From contig NZ_CP062973.1 in NCBI RefSeq assembly GCF_017311165.1, positions 1-64,000 of the forward strand: a stretch of DNA of 64,000 nt. The letters run 5' to 3'. Numbering within the stretch: position 1 is the stretch's first letter; every line of letters begins with the position of its first letter. The stretch is from Psychroflexus sp. ALD_RP9. Lineage in GTDB: Bacteria > Bacteroidota > Bacteroidia > Flavobacteriales > Flavobacteriaceae. A program made the translations under genes and the position numbers. This document shows, one piece after another, positions 45,133 to 54,120 of this stretch. The notes beneath the pieces are model-generated. The model made no database searches and was not told where the DNA came from. It was given only the letters and a program-made list of their open reading frames with translations.

Positions 45133-45140
45133 TAAATTTG
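45133..45140 (+). promoter_or_regulatory. Promoter -7 element of the zapB-zapA operon
   Basis: TAAATTTG matches TAnnTTTG and lies 25 bp before the ATG at 45166. Confidence 0.5.
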
Positions 45141-45165
45141 CCTTGTAATGTATCGGAGTTTGTAG

Positions 45166-45456
45166 ATGAGTAATTTAGCAGAAATCGTTGAAAAAGTTGA
45201 AGCAAAAGTTGATCAACTTTTAAAGAAAAATCAACACATTCAACAAGAAAACACAAAGCTGAAGGAACTCATTGAACAAGAAAACATAGAAATTAAGCAA
45301 TTAAAGCAGGAAATTTCACGTTTAAATCTTGTTAACAAAAACCTAAAAACAGCCAATGCATTACTAGGCAGTAACGAGTATAAAAGAGAAACAAAACTCA
45401 AAATAAACAGTTTGATTAAGGAAATTGATGAATGTATTGTTCAATTAGCAGAATAA
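45166..45456 (+). CDS. Small coiled-coil protein (ZapB-like position)
   Basis: 96 residues, nearly all one coiled coil with regular heptads (VEAKVDQLLKKNQHIQQENTKLKELIEQE). No membrane segment. It lies 5 bp before zapA, so it is probably a division-associated partner comparable with ZapB, but sequence alone does not prove homology. Confidence 0.75.
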   Translation: MSNLAEIVEKVEAKVDQLLKKNQHIQQENTKLKELIEQENIEIKQLKQEISRLNLVNKNLKTANALLGSNEYKRETKLKINSLIKEIDECIVQLAE

Positions 45457-45461
45457 ATTAA

Positions 45462-45755
45462 ATGTCAAATGAGCGCTTAAAAATTAAAATTTCAATTGCA
45501 GATCGTGTTTATCCGCTAACCATTAAACCAGAACAAGAAGAAGGTTTAAGAAAAGCTGCAAAAAAAATTGAAGAAACGATCAAGAAGTTTGAACAGAGTT
45601 ATGCAGTTAGAGATAAACAAGATGTATTAGCGATGAGCGCTTTACAATTTGCCGCTGAAACTGAACAAAAAAAATTAAGTGCCAATATTGATGTTGAAGA
45701 AGCAAAATATAAATTAGAAGAATTAGAACAACGCTTAAACAAACAACTCAATTAA
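45462..45755 (+). CDS. zapA: Cell division protein ZapA
   Basis: 97 residues. The N-terminal KIKISIADRVYPLTIKPEQEEGLRKAAKKIEE globular head and the C-terminal coiled coil match ZapA, an FtsZ-bundling protein at the Z-ring. In E. coli zapA also directly precedes the 6S RNA gene; the same order is seen here. Confidence 0.92.
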   Translation: MSNERLKIKISIADRVYPLTIKPEQEEGLRKAAKKIEETIKKFEQSYAVRDKQDVLAMSALQFAAETEQKKLSANIDVEEAKYKLEELEQRLNKQLN

Positions 45756-45781
45756 GTTCTTTACATAAATAATACAACACT

Positions 45782-45955
45782 GCCTGTATTAGTCGTTAAA
45801 TTTTGATAAACTCAACACTTATAATTTAAAAAGGGTTATGTTTTGGTTGTAAAAGCAAGCTGCCACGTTTAGTGAAGCAGATCCTTGATCAGTCAGACAG
45901 CCCTAAACCTGTTTTAACGGAGTTTTATACAAAACACAACTAATACAGGCTTTTT
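45782..45955 (+). ncRNA. ssrS: 6S RNA (6S-Flavo type)
   Basis: The ~170-base gap between zapA and rny has no ORF. Its ends form a perfect 12-bp closing stem, GCCTGTATTAGT (45782-45793) with ACTAATACAGGC (45939-45950), followed by a T run. Interior segments offer further paired arms around an AT-rich middle, as in 6S RNA, which mimics an open promoter and binds RNA polymerase. Length and the zapA neighbourhood match the Bacteroidota 6S class. The 5' end could be a few bases earlier. Confidence 0.82.
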
Positions 45956-45969
45956 ATATTTAAACAATT

Positions 45970-47535
45970 ATGGAAACAATAATAATTACAATTATAGCAG
46001 CAATAATCGGTCTTGTCATCGGTTTTTTAATATCTAAAATGCTAGAAAAAAACAGTGCAAAAGGCATTGTAAATTCAGCAAATAAAGACGCTGAAAAAAT
46101 TTTAAAAGAAGCTAAGAAAGAAGGTGAAAGCATCAAAAAAGATAAAATTCTTCAAGCTAAGGAGAAGTTTATTGAACTCAAGGCAGAACACGAAAAAGTT
46201 ATTACTTCACGTGATAAAAAAATAGCCGATGCAGAAAAACGAACAAAAGATAAAGAATCTCAGCTCTCTCACGAATTGTCTAAAAATAAAAAGTTAAACG
46301 CTTCTTTAGATGAAAAATTAGAAGATTACGCTAACCGAACTGAATATTTAGCAAAACGTCAAGAAGAGATCGATAAAATATTAAATCAAAAAATAAAACA
46401 GCTCGAAGTCATTAGCGGGCTTAGCGCTGAAGAAGCCAAAGAACAGTTGATGGAATCGCTTAAAGAAACAGCAAAATCTGAAGCGATGACACTTATTCAA
46501 GATACTGTTGAAGAAGCCAAACTTACTGCCCAACAAGAAGCTAAAAAAATCATAATAAATACAATACAGCGCATCGGAACTGAAGAAGCTATAGATAATT
46601 GTGTTTCTGTTTTCAATCTTGAAAGCGACGACGTTAAAGGACGTATTATAGGTCGTGAAGGACGAAATATTAGAGCAATTGAAGCTGCTACTGGTGTCGA
46701 AATTATTGTAGATGACACACCTGAAGCCATTATTTTATCTTGCTTTGATTCTGTAAGACGTGAAATCGCTAGATTATCTCTTCATCGATTAGTAACTGAT
46801 GGTAGAATTCACCCTGCAAGAATTGAAGAAGTGGTTAAAAAAACCAGTAAACAAATTGATGAAGAAATTGCTGAGATTGGTAAACGCACAATTATTGATC
46901 TTGGAATACATGGTTTACATCCAGAACTTGTAAAAGCTGTTGGGCGAATGAAATATCGTTCTTCTTATGGCCAAAACCTTCTTCAACACTCACGTGAAGT
47001 AGCTAAACTATGTGGTGTGATGGCATCTGAACTAGGCCTAAATCCTAAATTAGCTAAACGCGCCGGCCTACTTCATGATATTGGTAAAGTGCCAGAAACA
47101 GAAACCGAATTACCTCACGCAATTTTAGGAATGCAATGGGCTGAAAAGTATGGAGAAAAAGACGAAGTTTGCAATGCCATTGGTGCTCACCATGATGAAA
47201 TTGAAATGAACTCACTTCTCTCACCTATTGTTCAGGTTTGTGATGCTATTAGCGGTGCAAGACCTGGCGCTCGCCGTCAAGTCTTAGATTCTTATGTGAA
47301 GCGTCTAAAAGACCTTGAAGATATTGCTTTTGGATTTAGTGGGGTTAAAAAAGCTTACGCTATTCAGGCTGGACGTGAATTACGAGTAATTGTAGAAAGC
47401 GAAAAGGTAAATGATGACCGCGCTGGAAGTCTATCCTTTGAGATCTCCCAAAAAATCCAAACCGACATGACGTATCCTGGTCAAGTTAAAGTCACTGTAA
47501 TTAGAGAGACACGAGCCGTAAACGTAGCAAAATAA
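45970..47535 (+). CDS. rny: Ribonuclease Y
   Basis: 521-residue membrane-anchored endoribonuclease that starts mRNA decay. One N-terminal membrane helix (about 3-22), a long coiled coil (to about 190), a KH domain ([25 protein letters not shown]) and an HD domain ([23 protein letters not shown]) are all present. It starts 15 bp after the 6S RNA terminator. Confidence 0.96.
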   Translation: METIIITIIAAIIGLVIGFLISKMLEKNSAKGIVNSANKDAEKILKEAKKEGESIKKDKILQAKEKFIELKAEHEKVITSRDKKIADAEKRTKDKESQLSHELSKNKKLNASLDEKLEDYANRTEYLAKRQEEIDKILNQKIKQLEVISGLSAEEAKEQLMESLKETAKSEAMTLIQDTVEEAKLTAQQEAKKIIINTIQRIGTEEAIDNCVSVFNLESDDVKGRIIGREGRNIRAIEAATGVEIIVDDTPEAIILSCFDSVRREIARLSLHRLVTDGRIHPARIEEVVKKTSKQIDEEIAEIGKRTIIDLGIHGLHPELVKAVGRMKYRSSYGQNLLQHSREVAKLCGVMASELGLNPKLAKRAGLLHDIGKVPETETELPHAILGMQWAEKYGEKDEVCNAIGAHHDEIEMNSLLSPIVQVCDAISGARPGARRQVLDSYVKRLKDLEDIAFGFSGVKKAYAIQAGRELRVIVESEKVNDDRAGSLSFEISQKIQTDMTYPGQVKVTVIRETRAVNVAK

Positions 47536-47582
47536 ATTTGTTGACAAAATGTTAACAAAATAAGTTATAGAGCATTAAGCTC

Positions 47583-47590
47583 TACATTTG
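47583..47590 (+). promoter_or_regulatory. Promoter -7 element of the OMP gene
   Basis: TACATTTG, 25 bp before the ATG at 47616. Directly upstream are two inverted repeats: TTTGTT/AACAAA arms (47537-47559) and TAGAGC/GCTCTA (47568-47584), the latter overlapping the first bases of the element. Confidence 0.55.
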
Positions 47591-47615
47591 TAACTATAAT
47601 TTAAACTTAAAAACA

Positions 47616-48146
47616 ATGAAAAAATTATTACTTTTAGTAGCAGTTTTAATTGCTGGAATTTCAGCTAACGCCCAAGAAGGGATTGAAAAAGGTACGATTT
47701 TAGTTGAGGCTAATACAGGTAATGCTATGGTTGGTACAACCAGCTTTAGTTTTGCAAGTTCAGACGGCTCTACTGAGTATAGTTTTGGTTTAGACGGTGG
47801 CTATTTTGTTATGGATAATTTAGCTATTAAAGTCGGTTTAGGCTACCAAGGTCTTGATCCAGATTTAGAAGAAAGTACAAGTGCCTTTTCTTATAGAATT
47901 GGCGCAAAATATTACATTGCAAACCAATTTCCCGTAACACTTGATCTTACTGGTGCAAGCGGTGATGCTGTTGAGAACTTTAATGGTGATACACCTCTTT
48001 GGTTAGGAATTGGTGGAGGTTATGCTTGGTTTGTAACCGAGAATATCTCAATAGAGCCTGGCTTAAGATACAACTATTCTCTTAATGAAGATTTTACCGA
48101 TGAAGGCATCTTCCAATTCAACATTGGCTTTGCCCTGTTCTTCTAA
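47616..48146 (+). CDS. Outer membrane beta-barrel protein
   Basis: 176 residues. Signal peptide 1-19 (ending ANAQ), then an eight-strand-type barrel with alternating aromatic and glycine strands and a terminal aromatic (FNIGFALFF). Resembles small OmpX/OmpA-barrel proteins. Monocistronic with its own promoter and a strong terminator. Function unknown. Confidence 0.87.
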   Translation: MKKLLLLVAVLIAGISANAQEGIEKGTILVEANTGNAMVGTTSFSFASSDGSTEYSFGLDGGYFVMDNLAIKVGLGYQGLDPDLEESTSAFSYRIGAKYYIANQFPVTLDLTGASGDAVENFNGDTPLWLGIGGGYAWFVTENISIEPGLRYNYSLNEDFTDEGIFQFNIGFALFF

Positions 48147-48210
48147 ACTCATTAATTATTAGCAATACAACAAACCACCTTTATATAAGTTGGTTTTTTT
48201 ATGGATATAT

Positions 48211-48248
48211 AAAAAAAAGTCTCATTTTTTCAAAATGAGACTTTTTTT
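48211..48248. terminator. Bidirectional terminator between OMP gene and ndk
   Basis: A near-perfect stem, A-run plus GTCTCATTTT (48213-48228) with AAAATGAGAC plus T-run, loop TTC; A and T tracts on both sides serve the two convergent genes. Confidence 0.92.
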
Positions 48249-48266
48249 CTTCAAAGTAAGATGTTT

Positions 48267-48686
48267 TTAAAACATCTCTCTACCTGAAAAATGAAATGCT
48301 GCTTCAATTTCAGCATTTTCATCACTGTCACTTCCGTGTACAGCATTTTCACTTATAGAAGCTGCATATTTTTTTCGGATTGTTCCTTCAGCAGCATCTT
48401 CTGGGTTTGTTGCGCCGATTAAAGTTCTAAAGTCTTCCACAGCGTTTTCTTTTTCTAAAACAGCAGCCACGATTGGTCCACGTGTCATATATTCAACAAG
48501 TTCGCCAAAAAATGGGCGTTCTTTATGAATTGCATAAAATGTTTCAGCGTCTGCTGTCGTCATTTGTGTTAACTTCATGGCAGTAATTTTAAAGCCTGAA
48601 GCTGTAATTTGATTTAAAATTGCACCGATGTGTCCTTTTTCAACAGCATCTGGTTTTAACATTGTAAATGTTTTATGTCCTGACAT
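48267..48686 (-). CDS. ndk: Nucleoside diphosphate kinase
   Basis: Balances NTP pools by phosphate transfer through a phosphohistidine. 139 residues. Catalytic His117 is in ENAVHGSDS, and the [10 protein letters not shown] start and [10 protein letters not shown] segment are typical. A -7 box TACTTTTG lies 16 bp upstream on this strand (48710-48703). Confidence 0.96.
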   Translation of the reverse strand: MSGHKTFTMLKPDAVEKGHIGAILNQITASGFKITAMKLTQMTTADAETFYAIHKERPFFGELVEYMTRGPIVAAVLEKENAVEDFRTLIGATNPEDAAEGTIRKKYAASISENAVHGSDSDENAEIEAAFHFSGREMF

Positions 48687-48702
48687 AATTTTATTTTTTT
48701 GG

Positions 48703-48710
48703 CAAAAGTA
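48703..48710 (-). promoter_or_regulatory. Promoter -7 element of ndk
   Basis: Minus strand TACTTTTG (TAnnTTTG), 16 bp before the ndk ATG. Confidence 0.5.
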
Positions 48711-48747
48711 ATGATTTTAGTAGAATAGCAAAGCAACTTCAGTTAAC

Positions 48748-49755
48748 CTAAAACTGAATTAATTGTTCTTGTAGTGTTTCGCCTGTTTTTGTTGATTTCA
48801 TTTGCATCAAAACCGAATTGTTTTTAAAATCAAAATTTAAAGTTCCAAAACTTGTTTGGCTAACTACTTTACCTACTCGATTTTGATTGGGTTCTGAGGT
48901 AAAACCAGTGTAAGCATGAGTTAACCCACTTGAAGTAAAATCGTACAAATCATAATTTAAGCCATCTACTTCAATTTTAGAAAATTCTGAAATATGTCGG
49001 TCTCCACTCAATAATATTGTATTTTTAACTTGATGCTTAACAAGTAAAGTTTTCAAGCTTTCAACTTCATGTGGAAAATTCCCCCAAGTTTCAAATCCAT
49101 GTTCGTGAGAGAGAAACTGAATACTCGACACAATAATATTAAAATCTGCATCGCTGCTTTCAAGCTCTTTTTCTAACCATTGCCATTGGGCATTGCCTAA
49201 AATACTTCCATTAGCCTTTTGCCAAGATTCATAGCGTTTGTTTGGGTTAGATGAAGCTTTAAGACTATCTCTAAAAAAACGCGTATCTAGCAAATATAAT
49301 TTTAGATCATAGCTACCTATATTGATGTTTTGAGCATGATAAATACCATCTTGTTGTCGCCGATTTTCATCAGTAACATTTATAAAATCTAAAAAAGCTT
49401 GCTGACTTTCATATTTGTATTTCCAATCTTTGCCACCATCGTTTAAGCCATAGTCATGATCGTCCCATGTTGCATAAACAGCGTAATTTATAGACTCTAA
49501 AAAATCTTTATAAAACGGATTTTGTTTCTGAAATTGATACATCGCCTTTAAGCTGTCCATATTTTTGGTGTCAGCATAAATATTATCGCCACCCCAAACA
49601 AATGCATCAGGCTGCTGTTGCTGAATAATCTGCCAATAAGACTGATCTAAAACTTGATTATTGCAACTCCCAAAGGCTAGTTTATAAGTATCTTCTTGAG
49701 TTTGACAACTCACAATTAAGCCTACAACTAACAAGTTAAAAAATTTAGTTTTCAT
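48748..49755 (-). CDS. PhoD-like (alkaline phosphatase D family) lipoprotein
   Basis: 335 residues. Lipoprotein signal peptide ending GLIVSC. The metallophosphatase motifs are LAFGSCN, WGGDNIYAD, YATWDDHDYGLNDGG and LSGDRHISEF, so the metal ligands are in place. PhoD enzymes are phosphodiesterases/phosphatases at the cell surface or periplasm; this compact form's substrate is unknown. A -7 box (minus strand 49776-49769, TATTTTTG) is upstream. Confidence 0.88.
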   Translation of the reverse strand: MKTKFFNLLVVGLIVSCQTQEDTYKLAFGSCNNQVLDQSYWQIIQQQQPDAFVWGGDNIYADTKNMDSLKAMYQFQKQNPFYKDFLESINYAVYATWDDHDYGLNDGGKDWKYKYESQQAFLDFINVTDENRRQQDGIYHAQNINIGSYDLKLYLLDTRFFRDSLKASSNPNKRYESWQKANGSILGNAQWQWLEKELESSDADFNIIVSSIQFLSHEHGFETWGNFPHEVESLKTLLVKHQVKNTILLSGDRHISEFSKIEVDGLNYDLYDFTSSGLTHAYTGFTSEPNQNRVGKVVSQTSFGTLNFDFKNNSVLMQMKSTKTGETLQEQLIQF

Positions 49756-49768
49756 ATTCGATTTTTGA

Positions 49769-49776
49769 CAAAAATA
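49769..49776 (-). promoter_or_regulatory. Promoter -7 element of the PhoD-like gene
   Basis: Minus strand TATTTTTG, 13 bp before the ATG at 49755. Confidence 0.5.
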
Positions 49777-49810
49777 AAGTATCTATAGTAAAGCAATATT
49801 AAGTTTTTAT

Positions 49811-49818
49811 TACATTTG
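49811..49818 (+). promoter_or_regulatory. Promoter -7 element of the nrnA-like gene
   Basis: TACATTTG ends 6 bases before the ATG at 49825, so the mRNA is predicted to be leaderless. The TTG at 49816, the longest-frame start, lies inside the element and cannot be the start codon. Confidence 0.6.
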
Positions 49819-49824
49819 AAGATT

Positions 49825-50835
49825 ATGAAGAAATTTAAATTTGATGGCTTAAAAGAAGCTATTTCAACATCAAAAAATATTAGCATTGTAAGCCATCGCA
49901 ACCCTGATGGAGATGCTGTAGGATCATCTTTAGCACTTTATATTGGTTTGAAGGAAATATATCCTGACAAAAAAATTCAGGTTATACTTCCTAATAAATA
50001 TCCAACTTTTTTAGAATGGCTACCAAGACAAGATGAAATTTTATTTTTTGAGCAGAATTCATCTATTTCAACTGAAATTTTAGAGCAAAGTGACCTCATT
50101 TTTACACTTGATTTTAATGATTTTAGTAGAACCGGTCATCAAATGGCCGAAATTCTGTCAGCCTTAAGCACCGAATTTGTAATGATAGACCATCATCAAC
50201 AACCGTCAAGTTATGCAAAATATATGTATAGTGATACGAGTATTGGTTCAACTTGTGAAATGATTTACGAAAGCTTTGTGTATTTAGGTTTTAAAGACTC
50301 TCTTAACCAACAAATTGGTGAGTGCTTATATACAGGAATTATGACAGATACAGGATCTTTTAAATTTCCTTCAACTAGTAGCAGAACACATCAAATTATT
50401 GGTGAATTAATTGATTTAGGAGTTGAAAACTCAAAAATTCATCAAAATACTTTTGATCAAAATTCATTAAACCGACTTCATCTATTAGGAGTTGCCATGC
50501 AAAATTTACGCGTTATAAAGCAACATCAAGTCGCTTATATCAGTTTAAGTCAGCAAGAACTAGATCAACATCAATTTCAAAAAGGTGATACTGAAGGCTT
50601 TGTTAATTATGGTTTATCGATTAAAGGAATTAATTTTGCTGCTATTTTTATAGAGAATAGACAAGAACAAATCATTAAAATTTCATTACGGTCTGTTGGC
50701 GATGTCGATGTTAACAAATTTGCAAGAGAACATTTTGATGGTGGCGGACATAAAAATGCTGCTGGAGGAAAAAGTGACTTGAGTTTGGAAGAAACAATTC
50801 GTAAGTTTGAAAAAATTATCAAAAATGACTATTAA
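49825..50835 (+). CDS. DHH/DHHA1 phosphoesterase, NrnA-like (oligoribonuclease / pAp phosphatase)
   Basis: 336 residues from ATG 49825. The metal motifs SHRNPDGDAVGSSLA (His24, Asp28, Asp30), LDFND and DHH (MIDHHQQP) are followed by a DHHA1 domain ending HFDGGGHKNAAGG. NrnA-type enzymes degrade short RNA and dephosphorylate pAp. It overlaps gldI by 11 bp. Confidence 0.9.
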   Translation: MKKFKFDGLKEAISTSKNISIVSHRNPDGDAVGSSLALYIGLKEIYPDKKIQVILPNKYPTFLEWLPRQDEILFFEQNSSISTEILEQSDLIFTLDFNDFSRTGHQMAEILSALSTEFVMIDHHQQPSSYAKYMYSDTSIGSTCEMIYESFVYLGFKDSLNQQIGECLYTGIMTDTGSFKFPSTSSRTHQIIGELIDLGVENSKIHQNTFDQNSLNRLHLLGVAMQNLRVIKQHQVAYISLSQQELDQHQFQKGDTEGFVNYGLSIKGINFAAIFIENRQEQIIKISLRSVGDVDVNKFAREHFDGGGHKNAAGGKSDLSLEETIRKFEKIIKNDY

Positions 50836-51382
50836 ACAACTTTTAGCTTCTACCTTTATAATATTGTTGGCATTTTCATGCAAAACCCCAGAAGCTAGAA
50901 AACCTATCAGCAAAAGTTCAGATTCGTTTATAAAGCAATCTATTAACATCAATAAAGCTGTGGTTAAACGTGAAGAAAGCTTAATAAAAGCCATTATAAA
51001 AAAAGACAGTACAAGAACTTATTTTGCATCAAAAAATGGTTTTTGGTATACCTATAATAAAAAAAATAATACGGATACGCTTAAACCAGGTTACGGTGAT
51101 GAAGTCGAGTTTAATTTCAACATCTTAAGCCTTGACAACGATACCATTTACAGCCGTTCTGAATTAGGTGAACGTGCTTTAGTTATTGATAAAGAAAATA
51201 TATTTTCTGGATTACGCCAAGGTTTAAAACTGATGAAAGTAAATGAAACGGTTACTTTTTTATTTCCATCTCATAAAGTATATGGCTATTATGGCGATAA
51301 TCAGCGTATCGGAAAAAATATTCCCGTAAAATCTGTTGTAACTTTAAATAAAATAAATACTGATGAAACACTTACAAACTAA
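50825..51382 (+). CDS. gldI: Gliding motility-associated FKBP-type prolyl isomerase GldI
   Basis: 185-residue lipoprotein: signal peptide ending LLAFSC, then a linker and an FKBP domain (GDEVEFNFNILSLDNDTIYSR ... GLRQGLKLMKVNETVTFLFPSHKVYGY). GldI is needed for gliding in Flavobacterium, probably folding surface or type IX components. I chose MTIKQLL at 50825 rather than the ATG at 50807, since the former gives a normal lipoprotein signal. Overlaps the next isomerase gene by 20 bp. Confidence 0.87.
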   Translation: MTIKQLLASTFIILLAFSCKTPEARKPISKSSDSFIKQSININKAVVKREESLIKAIIKKDSTRTYFASKNGFWYTYNKKNNTDTLKPGYGDEVEFNFNILSLDNDTIYSRSELGERALVIDKENIFSGLRQGLKLMKVNETVTFLFPSHKVYGYYGDNQRIGKNIPVKSVVTLNKINTDETLTN

Positions 51383-52412
51383 ATTTTTAGCTATTGCTAT
51401 TTTTACATTATCACTGATAAGCTGTGGTGATTATGCCGATTTAAAAGACGGTATTTATGCTGTATTCATGACCAATAAAGGTGAGGTTGTAGTTAACTTA
51501 CATTATAAGAAAAAACCTATTACCGTTGGTAATTTTGTTGCATTAGCTGAAGGAACACATCCTCAAGTTGATGAGAAATACAAAGGTAAACCATTTTATG
51601 AAGGCTTAACTTTTCACCGCGTTATCGATAATTTTATGATTCAGGGTGGCGATCCTCTCGGTAATGGACAAGGCGGTCCTGGCTATAAATTTACAGATGA
51701 GTTTGATGACAGCTTAACGCATGATAAAGGTGTTATTTCTATGGCAAATTCAGGACCAAATACTAATGGTAGCCAATTTTTTATCACTGTTGCGCCTACA
51801 AAACATCTGGATGGTAAACATTCAATTTTTGGAAAAGTAGTTATTGGGCAAGCTGTAGCAGATTCAATTGCTAAAGTTGAAACAGCTAATGCCAACCGCC
51901 CTAAAGAAGAAGTCATAATTGAAAAGTTAAAAATTGTTCGTAAAGGTAAAGAGGCTAAACAATTTGATGCTGTTGAAGCTTACAAAAATGGCATTGCTAA
52001 ACTTGAAGCAAAAAATGAAGCTAAGCGTAAAGCATTTGAAGCTCGGTTAGATGAAATGATGGCTAATATGTCTAAAACTGATTCTGGCTTAATGTACAGA
52101 ATTACAGAAGCTAACCCAGAAGGTGAATCTCCTGAGAATGGTAATACTGTTCGTGTACATTATGCTGGTTACCTAACTGATGGCACTAAATTCGACTCTT
52201 CATTTGACCGAAATACTCCTATCAGCTTCAAATTAGGGACTGGTCAAGTTATTCCTGGTTGGGATGAAGGTATAAGTTTACTGAAAACTGGAGAAAAGGC
52301 AGAGTTACTCATACCGCCAAATTTAGCTTATGGCTCAAGACAACGCGGTCCAATTCCTGCTAATTCTACATTATACTTCGAGGTAAAACTCGTAGAAGTT
52401 ATAAAAAATTAA
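51363..52412 (+). CDS. Cyclophilin-FKBP fusion peptidyl-prolyl isomerase lipoprotein
   Basis: 349 residues carrying both isomerase folds. Lipoprotein signal ending LISC; cyclophilin domain (about 35-195; FHRVIDNFMIQGGDP, NGSQFFIT); a helical linker rich in Glu/Lys/Ala (about 198-235); and an FKBP domain (about 245-349; VRVHYAGYLTDGTKFDSSFDR, VIPGWDEGISLLKTGEKAELLIPPNLAYG). Active-site residues of both look intact. It acts in the periplasm or at the outer membrane and overlaps gldI, so the two are probably produced together. Confidence 0.92.
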   Translation: MKHLQTKFLAIAIFTLSLISCGDYADLKDGIYAVFMTNKGEVVVNLHYKKKPITVGNFVALAEGTHPQVDEKYKGKPFYEGLTFHRVIDNFMIQGGDPLGNGQGGPGYKFTDEFDDSLTHDKGVISMANSGPNTNGSQFFITVAPTKHLDGKHSIFGKVVIGQAVADSIAKVETANANRPKEEVIIEKLKIVRKGKEAKQFDAVEAYKNGIAKLEAKNEAKRKAFEARLDEMMANMSKTDSGLMYRITEANPEGESPENGNTVRVHYAGYLTDGTKFDSSFDRNTPISFKLGTGQVIPGWDEGISLLKTGEKAELLIPPNLAYGSRQRGPIPANSTLYFEVKLVEVIKN

Positions 52413-52416
52413 TTTT

Positions 52417-52445
52417 AAAAAGGCTGCAAATAGCAGCCTTTTTTT
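52417..52445 (+). terminator. Terminator after the PPIase genes
   Basis: AAAAAGGCTGC (52417-52427) pairs with GCAGCCTTTTT (52433-52443), loop AAATA, then T tract. Confidence 0.92.
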
Positions 52446-52462
52446 ATGCTTTCTTATAGAAT

Positions 52463-53551
52463 ATGGTTAAGCCAACTTATAGAATCTTACTTAGTGTTGT
52501 TAGTTTAATATCTATATTGAGCTGCACAGCATTTAAAGTCGATTCTAAAAACAATGAAATCATCACTTATTTAGATGATTACATCATTCATAAAAACCTT
52601 AAAGATTATAAAGAATTTGGTGGAATTTCAGGAATAGACCAAATTAATGATTCAACTTATATTTTGGTAGCAGATTCACCAGCGAATCCTCGATTATACA
52701 GCATTCGATTAAATATTGAAAACAAAAAATTTGGTAAAGTCGAATTGTTACAAAAACATCAACTTCAAAATTTAGATAAGAATGAAGTTTATGATCTCGA
52801 ATCGATTAGATATGATAAAGCTAATAACAACTATTGGGTTAGTAGTGAAGGTCATATTAATCAAAAAAAATCAGCTTTTATCACGAAACTCTCAGCAGAT
52901 TTTAAAGCCGTAGAACACATCGAATTTAAACCGCCTTACACTATTGAAAATAGTCAACACAACGGTATGTTTGAAGGTTTAGATATTGCTACGGATGGTT
53001 TTTGGTTTACTAATGAACTACCTTTAAAAACCGATGGTAATAAACCAACGCTTGTTGATAGTTATTCACCAGTAAGATTGGCTTTTTATAATTTTAATAC
53101 AAACAATGTAAGTGATGCATATGCAGTTAACTTAAGCCGTGTAAAAAAAATACCACTTCTACCCTATTTTGTCAACGGCATTACAGAAATTCTTCAACTT
53201 TCTAAAACCAAATTTTTATGGTTAGAACGCTCATATTCAGCTGGCCATAAAAGTAAAGGAAATAGCGTTTTTTTATGGCTGGTTACAACTGAAAATGCAA
53301 CTAATATTGCTAAAGTAAAGTCATTAAAAAATGATAAAAACAAAATAAAATTTGCTAAGAAAGAGTTGCTCTTTAATTTTAATTCAATTAAGCCTCAACT
53401 CAAACAAAATATCGTGGACAATATTGAAGGCATGAGTTTTGGACCTCAACTAAATAATGGCAACAGAAGTTTAATTCTTGTTTCAGATAATAATTTTAAT
53501 AGCTTTGCGCCACAAATAAATCAATTGATACTTTTAGAACTTAAGCTATGA
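52463..53551 (+). CDS. Phytase-esterase-like (PF13449-type) lipoprotein
   Basis: 362 residues. Lipoprotein signal ending ISILSC. The body matches the 'esterase-like activity of phytase' family (FGGISGIDQINDSTYILVADSP ... YDLESIRYD ... NGMFEGLDIATDGFWFTNE ... DNIEGMSFGPQ), predicted beta-propeller. Substrate unknown. Overlaps the histidine phosphatase gene by 4 bp. Confidence 0.82.
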   Translation: MVKPTYRILLSVVSLISILSCTAFKVDSKNNEIITYLDDYIIHKNLKDYKEFGGISGIDQINDSTYILVADSPANPRLYSIRLNIENKKFGKVELLQKHQLQNLDKNEVYDLESIRYDKANNNYWVSSEGHINQKKSAFITKLSADFKAVEHIEFKPPYTIENSQHNGMFEGLDIATDGFWFTNELPLKTDGNKPTLVDSYSPVRLAFYNFNTNNVSDAYAVNLSRVKKIPLLPYFVNGITEILQLSKTKFLWLERSYSAGHKSKGNSVFLWLVTTENATNIAKVKSLKNDKNKIKFAKKELLFNFNSIKPQLKQNIVDNIEGMSFGPQLNNGNRSLILVSDNNFNSFAPQINQLILLELKL

Positions 53552-54120
53552 AACCCATTTCATTTTTATTACTCTTATTTATCATTACAGCCTGTCAAAA
53601 TTCGAAACCTACCAATAAAGAAAAATCTTTTTGGTATGATTTACCAAGCGAAAATGCCAAAAAAACAACTTATTATTTTATACGCCATGCAGAGAAAAAC
53701 AGAACGAATCCTGAAGAAAAAGATCCTTTTTTAACCGAAAAAGGCTTAAAACGAGCTAATCATTGGGCCAAATACTTTGAAGAAAAAAATATCGATCAAA
53801 TTTTTAGTAGTAATTACACACGTTGTATTCAAACGGCCATTCCTTCTGCTTCATTAAATCAACTAAAAATTAACGATTATGATGTTAAAAAAGATACTCT
53901 CTTTACAGACAATTTTTGGAAAAAAACTTATGGAAAGACAAATCTAATTATTGGGCATTCTAACACAACACCTCAGTTTGTAAACCAAATATTGAATAAT
54001 AAAAAATATGAAATGATTAATGACAGTATTAATTATAAACTATTTAAGGTTGAAATCAGTAAAGAGTTAAAAATAAAAGATACTGTCCTTGATGTAAAGT
54101 TAGCATTTGAGTTGGACTGA
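53548..54120 (+). CDS. Histidine phosphatase (SixA/phosphoglycerate mutase superfamily) lipoprotein
   Basis: 190 residues. Lipoprotein signal ending IITAC. The catalytic RHAEK (Arg46, His47) and the second His in LIIGHSNTTP are present, with FSSNYTRCIQTA between. Probably a surface or periplasmic phosphatase working with the preceding phytase-like protein (inference from coupling). Overlaps the convergent DUF6503 gene by 21 bp. Confidence 0.88.
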   Translation: MKPISFLLLLFIITACQNSKPTNKEKSFWYDLPSENAKKTTYYFIRHAEKNRTNPEEKDPFLTEKGLKRANHWAKYFEEKNIDQIFSSNYTRCIQTAIPSASLNQLKINDYDVKKDTLFTDNFWKKTYGKTNLIIGHSNTTPQFVNQILNNKKYEMINDSINYKLFKVEISKELKIKDTVLDVKLAFELD

